Assembly: GCA_031772625.1 (NCBI GenBank) | Contig: CM062815.1 | Location: forward strand, 120,164,989-120,228,988 | DNA length: 64,000 bases | Direction of reading: 5' to 3' | DNA from: Pinus tabuliformis | Taxonomy: Eukaryota; Streptophyta; Pinopsida; Pinales; Pinaceae | Shown: positions 55,386 through 64,000 of the stretch, piece after piece | Numbering within the stretch: position 1 is the stretch's first letter | Layout of the letters: every line of letters begins with the position of its first letter | The notes under the pieces: model-generated | Databases searched by the model: none | What the model saw: only the letters and a program-made list of their open reading frames with translations | Told to the model about the DNA's origin: nothing | Position numbers and translations under genes: made by a program

Positions 55386-56955
55386 TCGAGGGACGTGGTG
55401 GCTTGAGAGTGGTCTGCGGGGATGATGAGGTGGTGGGCAGGTCAGAGAAGTGGCGGACGGGGGCGCTGACGCGGCGGTGAGGTAGCAGTGACGTTGGCAA
55501 GGCGGGTTCACAGAAACCGGAAACGGTAAGCGGTATAATATCGCACCGCTCTCTATACGGAAGCGGAATTGTCAGAGGGCGCTCCGATACGATTTGGGGG
55601 TGACGCGTGGCAGAGGCCTGACGTCACCCTCTGACAGATTTCGGAAGGTAACTTTCGGACGTCGGGCCCAGTCCGAAATGCATGAGAGCCGTCGGATGAA
55701 AAGGGCCAGATCCGACGGTCGACGGATCGTTAATGTGCCAGGTCAATACGGATGTGGGCAGTGTTTAAAACAATATATTTTTTGGAAGATGCGCCCGGCG
55801 GGAACCTTTGGAGTTTGGCAAATTTATATGGTTTCCAATGTATTTTTATAAAAACGCGCATAGCGCCCAAACTTTGGGTAAAATGAAAAAGTGGGTTTTC
55901 ATGTGTGTTTGCAAATAAAGCGGGTTAGGGGTGAAAATGGGATTTTTTACAAGGTTATTTTGGAAATGAAGGGGTTAATGGTTTAGATAACTTCTGAAGG
56001 GGAAAGAGGGGTTGGGTTTGGGTTCTTAAACTGACCGGATGTCAATTTAATCCCTGACAGTGAACATATGGCTATAATGCCAAGTGGAAAGGGATATTTA
56101 TAGAATGCTTGGGGTTTATACACCATAGTGTTTATAGTAATATGGAAAGGGCAACATAGGGGATTTAGATACTAAGAAGTTAGGGGTTAATATGAATGGA
56201 AGAGGTGAATGAGGAGTGATATCACTAAGTTTATATGAAAAGAACTTAGCTTAGGGAGTAGATCAAAATGAAAAGAATTTTACACAAGAAATGTGGCTTC
56301 TTAAAGAAACAAGAACCACCATAAAACTTTGATTCTCTTTCATAAACACAACTTATGAAGGGATGTTAGTAATGAATGTGAAAGGGGAGAAAAGGGAGTT
56401 AGTCATGCTCCTTTGTTTTGCTGCAACATGATGGAGAAGAGGAGCTTCTCTATCCACTGATGTTCCTTTATGCTAGACCAGCAGAACTCACTTGAAAGTA
56501 ATAACATTTCTGCAACCCCATATACCTACCCATCTACTTGCCTAGCATTTTTTGTTTCTTCATGGAGGGTGCACTTAGACTTGTAGGCCCTTATGTGCCT
56601 TTTCTTTTCTTTTGGCTTTTTCTTTTGACTTTCTATCTAAGGCTACCCTTATTGCTTCCAAAGTCCCAGATTAAGCAGTTGGGAACCTTACTTCTCTACC
56701 TAGCTACTGGTCTGCCAAGATTAAATAGTTTGGACAGACTTCTTTCTCTATTCTACAACAAAAATTGAAACATGGCATGATCCAGATTAGGTTGTTGGAC
56801 CATCCATCAAAATTGAGTCAACATCAAGCTTTTGTACACACCTTGTCTTCTCATGGAAATATGGGATCTTTGAATCACCAAAGCAGAGCATATTTGGAAC
56901 TTTCTTTGCCAATCATGAAATATGAAACCTATTGGTATAGGTAGCTAACACAACG

Positions 56956-57802
56956 CATGTTGCATTCTTGTCCACCTATGCTTATCAACACTTTTTTCTC
57001 CCTTCTGTAGGTGTGCTAATTCTAGAAATTCGAGAAAAAAAAAATATTTATGAAGCTTCCTCTTCCAAAAGATTTTAAGGTAGTTTTAACTATTTACCAT
57101 GGATAAGAGCTCGAATCCCATATAATCCTATCTTGGAGACCTCATATCTTATCCCTTGATCTCATCCTCCCATAATAAGTGGATCTTAAGCCTAGATTGG
57201 TAATTGGATAAGAATTCCCAAACTATCACACTCCTATAAATTTACTACCTCCCATAAGGTTGTTTGCTTGAATTTTGGAGATTGATAGTGCCCTCATGTT
57301 ACTACATTGAACCTAAATGAGTCATCATATTCATGCATTAGTGTTGGTGTTGAGGTGTGCTTTGTGACAAGGAATGACAAGTCAACTTGGGGAGACATCT
57401 ACAAAGTCAACTTCTATTTATGGTTGTAAACTCTCTCCTATATCTATTAATACAAAGAGTATCTTGCTTTCCTATGTTTGTTGTGTTATGTTTACACTCA
57501 TGTATTTAAATGCTTTGTTGATTCATTGAATAGAGATGTTAGACTATGCTACATGGATATCATGGATCCTTTGCTTTCTTTAGTTGTAAGTGTAGGTTCT
57601 AATTATAGCGCTTGGAGCTGGAATTGGAACTCAACAAGCGAGGAGGAAAGTAAGGCTTACTATAGATCTGAGGTAGGCTTCTTTCCCATTCTCTAAATTT
57701 TTTAAGAAAAACTCTATGGTTTTTGTCTTCCGTTGTTCTAGATAATACCAATAGATCTAAGGAATTCACCTTTGTTCGAAATAGTGAAAATTCCGCAAAA
57801 CA
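56956..57802 (+). repeat. LTR-like repeat, copy 2 (right part)
   Basis: Resumes after the duplicated caacg and follows copy 1 (11270-12091) to about 57802, ending in aaaaca. The next bases do not match those after copy 1, so 57802 is probably the true LTR end. I found no matching target duplication for this copy. Confidence 0.7.
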
Positions 57803-59519
57803 AGCCTTACCATTGCATTTTCATTTTCTGAATTGTCACCTTTGATTTCTAAAATATATTGTGACCTAATTTCTTAATAGTCATGACAACTACACCTATT
57901 GTTCCAAGCATAGATTTCTTTGTTATCACTAAAAGTCTTTTTGTTGATGTGTTTGGTGTGAATTTGTATTCCTAACAAAATGTGCTATATTTTCTATGCT
58001 ATTGTGTTGATCTACTAGAAAAATACATTCAACTTCACCATTTCCATAATTAGTTTTTGGTGCAATTTTGAAATTTCCTATGCAGATGTCCTTTATTGGA
58101 AGAAGTTTTTCTTGTTGTTGTTTAATGACATTACGAAGGAAATTTAAGTTGATTTTAATTTCATTTCTCACATATGTCAAATCTGCTCGCAAAATCTTAT
58201 TTGAGTTTTGTTATTTGTCAAGTATTGCTTTGTAGGTGACAATGACATTACAACTAGTCAACTCTTAAATATCTATTGGAATTGATGGTATTTGTTTGCA
58301 CCTTGTTATGGAAAAAGGGTGTAAATAAGCAAATGAATGTTAAATGGAGGTGTCTGAATTTAGATTTAGTAATATTTACCTTTCGACTTCTATTTCCAAT
58401 GTTGATATTTCATGTTTCTTGTTTTTAGTGTTTCTTTTCATCATTCTATCAGTCAAACAATATTCATGATATTAGATAGAGATATAAAATGCATAAAAAT
58501 ATAACATCTATAAAGTTGTATGTTAGAAGCAAGTGAAAGAGAAACATAAAAAATAAAAAATAATTGTTTACCTTAAAGAAAGCATATATGGCACTGGTTG
58601 TGAAAAACTATTTATATTTAAATCCAAGAAAGTAAAAGGACAATAAGTTGTTGAATCAAGTTACAATGTGTATGGAGTTATTTCACTTCATTGTAACTTT
58701 TTTGAAATATATCACTATTATGTGAGATCCACTCAAAGTGTAGTAGGGCATGAACTGTGTCATGGTTAGTCCAATATGCTTCTATTATGTGCACATAAAA
58801 TTGTTCAATTTATAGGTTGGTCCAAATATGATCAATGACATATTTTTTATTTTACATAGATTTATGTGTTATTTTCTTACATTTCTAATGATTTCATTTA
58901 CTATTGTAACAATTTGGCCTTTTGATTCTTTCTACAAATTTCAATGTTGAAATCACTAATTATTATAAACACAAAATCTCTTTGTGTTGATTCAATTCTT
59001 ACTAATATAATCATATCAATTTACTGTTGAAGTAGATGTAGAAGGAGAAGCATATATATTGATATCAAAAATGATTTTTGAGCATGTGCATTGACACAAG
59101 CAATTCAACTTTATCATTACATTAGCTTTTTGTTCTATTTGTTTCTACAATTTTTCTATGAAGAAAGAAGTCAATGGAAAAAATGTGCTATGTTGAAATT
59201 GAATTTGCTTAATTTATTAGAAGTTGGTCGGTAATCTAAATGAGTTTCTTGGCAGAAAAGAGCCATATTTTCCATCAAATTTCTTCTTGTATGACATCCT
59301 CAAAATGGATATGTAGGTTATGTGTGTTCAAACTACAAATTGCCAAATTTTTTGTAGAGGGTATTGATCTTTGTATGTGCTCTACTATCCATAATGCATT
59401 TGTTCTTAAACAATTCATCTCATCTAGCACTTTGTTTGCCACATTAAAGTTATTTTGAGGTAATGTGTTTATGAAGTACAATGAATCAATTGTTTTTACA
59501 CTGAATAATGTTGTATGAG
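57803..59519. other. No gene seen
   Basis: AT-rich sequence with short unsupported frames. No repeat shared with the rest of the window was noticed. Confidence 0.45.
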
Positions 59520-60585
59520 TGTTGTAGGGAAAAGTATCCGACTCGGATGACCCTATCCCACTCTAAGGGTGACAGTTCCTTAGCAACAACTGTAAAACAA
59601 ACTACTTAAGGTTTACTTCTTTATGAAAGCAAAAGAGAATGGAGAAAGCACTAACCGTTGCCTTGCGCTTAATGTCGAATCCAAACTCTTCTCTTTGGCC
59701 GCTTGCTCCTAGCTCTTTGTTCTTCTGCTCGCCCAGCTACGATGAGATCCTACAAAATAACAAAGAAGGAAACTACAAGAGGCATGCAATCATAACTGGT
59801 TCATGGATTAGTGTAAACCAAACATGCAATCATCACAATACATAATTGAAACAAGAGCACATAGAAGAACCTCAATAGCTTTTATTAATGAAGAAATAAA
59901 GGTTCTGAGAGTATTACAACCATTGAAGGCTCCAACCCAGCAACACCTCCCAGCAGAAAGAATTTCTCTTCTTCACCTCTCTCAAACAATCACCCAATAA
60001 CTCAATAGTGAAACCAACAGCATATCATTACTTTGCACAAAATTCCAGCCTCCTGAGCTCATAGGAGAGAGCTCAATATATAGATGAATTGAGAAAGGAT
60101 GAGTCAGCTTGCAACTGATGTGTAGCTGCCTTGTGTCCTCTCTCTCTTCAGTTAATCTTTAGTTGATCTTCAGTTCTTGAGTCCACTTGGAGAACTTTGC
60201 TTCCACTTGGAGAAACAGAGCCTCTGACTCATCACAAGGCGAAATACCTGATCCAAGTGTCATTTTTGGAAGATTCCAAAGCAATGACTCGCTGTGCCAC
60301 TTGTCCCTTCTCGCTCAGCGCAGGTGGCCTTTGTCCCACTTGCTTTGCAACGCAGGTACACCATGGAGCAACTGAGTTTCAGCGCAGAAACCTAGTGGAG
60401 CACCTGCTTTGATTTCAGGATTGCTTGTTTTTGAGTGTTTTCAGGTGGAGAACTGATCTGAGAGCTGTTGGTTTGCTGACCTTGTTCCTCTAGGGGTAGG
60501 AACATCATGTTTAGGGAACTTTGGATCCCTTGGATTATTGACAATTCATGCTTGTTGCTGTAAGGCACAAAATTGTCTATAACAG
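59520..60585 (-). repeat. Candidate 3' LTR of the gag-only element
   Basis: 1066 bp with TGTTGTAGGG and CTATAACA ends. On the sense strand it has CTATATATTGAG (60072-60083), a TATA-like box, and AATAAA (59881-59886), a poly(A) signal about 190 bp further on, the spacing expected for U3-R. Only one copy is in the window. Confidence 0.55.
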
Positions 60586-60599
60586 ATGCCCCCTAAAGT
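60586..60599 (-). other. Candidate polypurine tract of the gag-only element
   Basis: The sense strand reads CTTTAGGGGGCATC directly before TGTTATAGAC, the candidate LTR start. Confidence 0.55.
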
Positions 60600-60689
60600 A
60601 TGAGGTCGTTTATCGGGTGAAATGCTTTATTGAGAGGATCCGAAGTTCATTCAATCTGCTGAGAAGTGTCCTGTAATAAGATACAATAC

Positions 60690-61340
60690 AATACATTATT
60701 TTTCATACATTTTTCATGATCTAGCTGAGGCGGGCATTCCCATGCTCAGCTTTATAAATACATTTTGGTACATAGAACAGACGATCGTCTGATTGTAGAC
60801 TGATAATTCTCTGCTGAAATTATCATCCTTTGAGAAGGATGATCATCTGCTGTAATGGTGTACATATCAAATGTCTTTATGTCCTGAATATATATCGCAG
60901 CCCGGATGGATGAAACTAGATCCGGGGTCTTCAATCTCTTCCGATCTTCACTCGATGTACAAGTCGATCCATGTGAGAATTTCTTGAAGTTGAACATGGA
61001 AAGACATCGCTTGATTACCGGTCAATGATGTATACCGTTAACAAGCGCGAGAGGAGTCACCGATAAGGATGATGACCCTCAAGGTACGGCAGTACAATCC
61101 ACATGGTGGGAATAAAGGACTTGGCGTCGACCACCATGCAAAATCTTCTGGTCGAAGGTCATTGATGTATACCTGTCGTCGGAAGTGAGAAACTTGCCAT
61201 TGAGGCATGCAAGCTTCAAAGTACTGAGGGGGGTGTTCCTAGATCAACTCCTTGGATAATGAGCTGATGTCGACAAGGAGCGATCCGTCAAAGGAGGGCC
61301 TTAATGAATCCCACATCAGTGACACGGAACGGAGCTAGTG
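60690..61340 (+). repeat. Repeat family R, copy 3
   Basis: Matches 31141-31500 inverted and 18550-19041 plus 24954-25040 direct. Here it lies between the polypurine tract and the gag-side array, so it may be the 3' internal region of this element family. Confidence 0.7.
60778..60843. repeat. Cluster of strong, partly overlapping hairpins
   Basis: CAGACGATCGTCTG (60778-60791) is a perfect palindrome. GATAATT (60802-60808) pairs with AATTATC (60818-60824). ATCATCCTT (60822-60830) pairs with AAGGATGAT (60835-60843). The last two stems share 60822-60824 and cannot both form fully. Confidence 0.8.
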
Positions 61341-61736
61341 ATTTTGATGAGGTGAAAACAAACTGTGATGTATGATTCAGGGTGGCGGTCATGAAGTGGA
61401 TGAAGGATAATGTATGGCAGTGAGTGGAACACGGTTGACTCTTTACAGAACCACATCTCTTGAACATATAATGACACTGATGTGATGGATTGGTAGCATT
61501 ACCCCAATTGTTTATGGTGTGGCGAAGACCATGGTTATGAGACCGGTGAATGAAACAACCCAACCCGATGTGATACGGAGGACAAAGTGTCATGTTCAAG
61601 AGCGACTTGCTACCATTAATGCTGTGAGATTCTCCCAATTTTTCCCCAGTCATTGCTGACCAGTACCTCTTTATTTTTGTCAAGCTTGAGGAGGATAACA
61701 TATGCTTGTTCTATAACCTGCCCTTCGGGCAAGCCC

Positions 61737-62441
61737 ATCGCTATGTTTTAACGAGCCTAGCGATAGGGAAACTCGTTCTCGTCTAAAGACAAGTTTGTCG
61801 CTATTTAATCATTTTAACGAGTCTAACGACAAAGAAAACTCGGTCCTTTTCATTTTTAGAGAGTCTGAAAAGGTACGAAAAGTTAACTCCAAAATTCCTT
61901 TTTCGTCTTCTAATCCCTTAAGTCCGAAAAAGTATAAAACAATACAGAAGGGATGAATTTTCGATTTCTTTAACGAGCCGAACAAAACAAGCGCTCGATC
62001 TTTTTGTGTAATAATCCCTCAGGTCCAAAAAGATTAAAATCTAGAGGAGGGATAGCTCTTCTTGTCCTTTAAAGAGCTGGAAGGCCAAAACTCGGCAAAC
62101 TTTTCATATTTTACGAGTCAGTGAAAAGAGCTCAAAGAAGACTCGTCTTTTGAGGAACGAGTGATGAACAGGGATAGCAGCAGGTTCCAGGTACAGGTTG
62201 GAATTCTCCAATCACGGCAGTGTCACAAGGATGGCTAAGTGAAATCACTCTTCGCAACTGTTCCTCAAAATGGGTAAACAAACATATGGAGGTGAACGAT
62301 TGGCCAAATGAACGGATGGAGGTGATGGCATATAAACACGACCAAGGGCTTTTAATATGGCTTTCAAAGGTTACATTTCTCGAGGTTGTTTACCGGTTCA
62401 TTTTTTCTGGATGAGCTTGAACTGCAGGGAAAGATTGCTCA
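61737..62441 (-). repeat. Array of interleaved inverted-repeat modules (array 2)
   Basis: Modules (a, b, a', b'): 61737-61743, 61750-61755, 61758-61764, 61772-61777; 61794-61800, 61818-61822, 61827-61833, 61838-61842; 61845-61852, 61861-61864, 61866-61873, 61886-61889; 61898-61905, 61913-61919, 61925-61932, 61948-61954; 61960-61963, 61974-61978, 61979-61982, 61993-61997; 61998-62006, 62014-62020, 62026-62034, 62047-62053; 62100-62106, 62113-62119, 62122-62128, 62140-62146; 62396-62400, 62412-62416, 62418-62422, 62437-62441. All listed arms are exact Watson-Crick complements of 4-9 bp. Arm sequences differ between modules. Spacing in the first block is about 50 bp. Weaker modules continue to about 62701, and a mutated one lies at 62062-62093. 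Confidence 0.8.
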
Positions 62442-62716
62442 CAACTTGTGTTTATTTTTTAACGAGCATGAACTCTGTACAAAACTGCTCGATTCTTGCG
62501 TTTATTTTTTAACGAGCATGAACATTGCTAAAACTGCTCGATTCTGATGCCCCCAGCATAAAAATGCGGATGAGGCATATGTCCTCTAATTCGTAAGGGG
62601 ACATTTCATTTTTTAATGAGGTTGACATCGTGAAGAACTATCCTCTTTACTCTTTATTTCATTTTTTAAACGAGGTTGACTTGAGATAGGAACTATCCTC
62701 GAAACTTTTAGATCCA

Positions 62717-64000
62717 TTAAAAATAGAAGGCTTCATATCCTGTTGCACTCATCTCCGCAAGATTACTCGGCGGGGTTGGGGCAAAAGTGCCCATTAAAGA
62801 AGGGCCTTTTGGGAAAATTACTCCGATATATTGGAGAGGATGATTGCCTCCATGGATCAATGGAATGCTTCTCGTGTTGGATGGCGGCTCAACTTCTGTC
62901 GAAGTTGTTGTCGAACTGTCCGGTCGACCTTTTCTTTCGCTATTCAACGGCTGTAGATTCCCATGGCTTTTGTTTAATGTTGCAATTAAGGCATCATCTT
63001 GGCGCTTAAAACTTGACAACATCATAACTTGTGATGGGGAAGCATTTCCACTGTCAACCAGATTCTGACTTGGGTCGGGAAATGGATCAGTCAATACGGC
63101 TGGAGTGTGCGGATTCTTTACGAATCTCTTAAACTCAGCTTTGTATGGGCAATCTGATGTCCAATGATCATCGTCACATATGTGACATCTCCTAGGTGTT
63201 TTCTCCTTTCTACGAGGATTTTTTCGAGGAGATGACTTTCTTTGATCTTTCTTCCCTTCGTTTTGATTCTTCTTGCTTCCTGGTTGATTGGTTTCTTTGC
63301 CCTTATCTGTCGATACGGCATTTACTTCCGAAGCAAGAACTTCTTCATGTGCATTTTGATTCGAATCCTTACGGGCCTTCTTTTGATTGGTCCTTTTCGG
63401 ATTCGTGTTTGCCGTGCCAATCACGCCATCACCGGCATGAGAGTCACTGTTTGATTTAGGAGGAGGAGGGATTGAAAATTCTGGTCTAGGGGCATCTGGT
63501 ATTTTGTCATAGAGCGTGCCGGACTGAGTATATACTAAATCCAAGTATTGTGCACGAGCGATAACTTGCTCTTCTGTTACGACTCCTCCCTTTGCTACAT
63601 CTTCCGTTATAGCCGGAAGTAATGACTTTATAAACCACTCAGCTAAAAGCTGATCAGGAACGTATGTTTTAACCATTCTTCGTCGACGTCGCCACTCATG
63701 TATATGATCTGATATATGAGTTGCGGTTGTCTATTTGAAGTTAGTCAATATCTCTGTTCCCGTTTCATACCTTATTGGTAATTGAAAGTGGGTCAAGAAT
63801 GTCGTGGCAAGGGAGCCAAAATTGTCGAACGAAGCTCTAGGCAATTCTATATACCATTTTGCCGCTGGACCTGTCAATGTCCTCTGAAAGAGGCGAAGCC
63901 TTATCGAATCATCATTTAAAGTGTTCGACGAACACCATAGATGAAATGTCATCACATGATTCGACGGGTCTTCGCCTGGATTTCCATTGAATTTAGGAAT
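62717..64000 (-). pseudogene. Gypsy-like gag, one in-frame stop, 5' end outside window
   Basis: The frame is open from the window edge (IPKFNGNPGEDPSNH), the start of a retrotransposon gag domain (RLRLFQRTLTGPAAKWYIEL). A TAG at 63731-63733 interrupts it; the same frame goes on to the stop at 62717. The C-terminal part has a Lys/Asn/Ser-rich linker and one zinc knuckle, CHICDDDHWTSDC, spacing CX2CX3HX4C, the same unusual spacing as the decayed knuckles near 14055-14273. No protease site is seen. Gag packages element RNA in particles. Because pol is absent, this element would depend on enzymes from another. Confidence 0.8.

Larger units (their letters stand above)
31811..56950 (-). mobile_element. 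Tat/Ogre-like Ty3/gypsy retrotransposon with coding LTRs
   Basis: 25,140 bp on the minus strand, including nested copia D. The ends are TGTTAACACC (31811) and TAGCTAACA (56950), and the 5-bp duplication caacg flanks both. In sense order: 5' LTR (51436-56950), primer site resembling an arginine-tRNA site, one long gag-protease-RNase H-RT-RNase H-integrase frame with two in-frame stops, about 260 bp of noncoding sequence, then the 3' LTR (31811-44803, copia D removed: about 7.2 kb). RT before integrase defines gypsy; primer type and extra RNase H point to the Tat/Ogre group. Each LTR carries a long reading frame of its own. I see no canonical polypurine tract at the 3' LTR. Confidence 0.95.
51436..56950 (-). 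repeat. 5' LTR of the Tat-like element
   Basis: 5515 bp. Relative to the 3' LTR it lacks about 1.7 kb; the junction is near 52687 with only a 1-2 bp overlap, and it has no copia insertion. Ends TGTTAACA and TAGCTAACA. Confidence 0.95.
59520..64000 (-). mobile_element. Gag-only gypsy-like element, 3' part (cut by window edge)
   Basis: Inferred from order on the minus strand: gag (64000-62717), interleaved inverted-repeat array, noncoding region, polypurine tract, 3' LTR-like end. No protease, RT or integrase lies between gag and the LTR, so the element looks non-autonomous. The 5' LTR would lie beyond the window, so target duplication and LTR pairing cannot be checked here. Confidence 0.6.

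Noticed and set aside
31613-57802. Solo LTR with target duplication
   Set aside because: Flanking pentamers (caatc before, agcct after) do not match, so a clean solo LTR is not supported.
61720-61730. Transcription terminator hairpin (GCCC-TTC-GGGC)
   Set aside because: It is a short perfect hairpin, but this is a eukaryotic element and no T-run follows.

Overview
The window is plant nuclear DNA dominated by LTR retrotransposons. Everything that can be classified is a plant-type Ty1/copia or Ty3/gypsy element, a fragment of one, or a decayed host-derived copy. Low gene density, very large elements, nested insertions and one 25-kb element suggest a large-genome seed plant; my guess is a gymnosperm, which the sequence does not prove. 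I see no intact host gene and no tRNA or rRNA gene. The only host-derived sequence I can name is an intronless, broken copy of the KDEL receptor ERD2 (26769-27436, minus).

Layout. 1-1468: repeat debris. 1469-10154: young, nearly intact copia element A (minus) with 1479-bp LTRs and a CTGAG target duplication. 11073 to about 16.7 kb: decayed plus-strand gypsy-like region with an LTR-like start, a broken gag-protease, then an array of interleaved inverted repeats. 17305-18281 and 29993-30957: two copies of a gypsy LTR, the second next to a tRNA-Asp-type primer site. 19042-24953: decayed copia element C (minus, target duplication GATAA) inside repeat family R. 31811-56950: Tat/Ogre-like gypsy element (minus, target duplication CAACG, arginine-tRNA-like primer site). 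Its LTRs themselves carry long reading frames, and its 3' LTR is split by copia element D (38498-44263, target duplication CTTTG). The whole stack sits in an LTR-like repeat (31613-31810 plus 56956-57802). 59520-64000: 3' part of a gag-only gypsy-like element (minus) cut by the window edge.

How the parts work together. Each autonomous element has the usual order in its own sense: LTR, primer site, gag, protease, then integrase-RT-RNase H (copia) or RT-RNase H-integrase (gypsy), then the 3' LTR. The Tat-like element adds an RNase H domain upstream of RT and an LTR-borne frame of about 1245 codons. All elements carry breaks. Element A has only one visible frame break, and its LTRs differ at three positions that I could see.

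Most unusual observations. (1) Copia A carries ten 20-nt spacers, each exactly 20 nt, between inverted ACGC/GCGT half-sites, in its LTR and just inside its 3' end. (2) Two gag-bearing, apparently pol-less gypsy-like elements have, directly 3' of gag, arrays of roughly 50-bp modules in which two inverted repeats interleave (a-b-a'-b'), the topology of an H-type pseudoknot, with arm sequences changing from module to module while pairing is kept. (3) The Tat-like element has protein-coding LTRs and a displaced RNase H. I did all pattern work by eye, with no database search or folding run.
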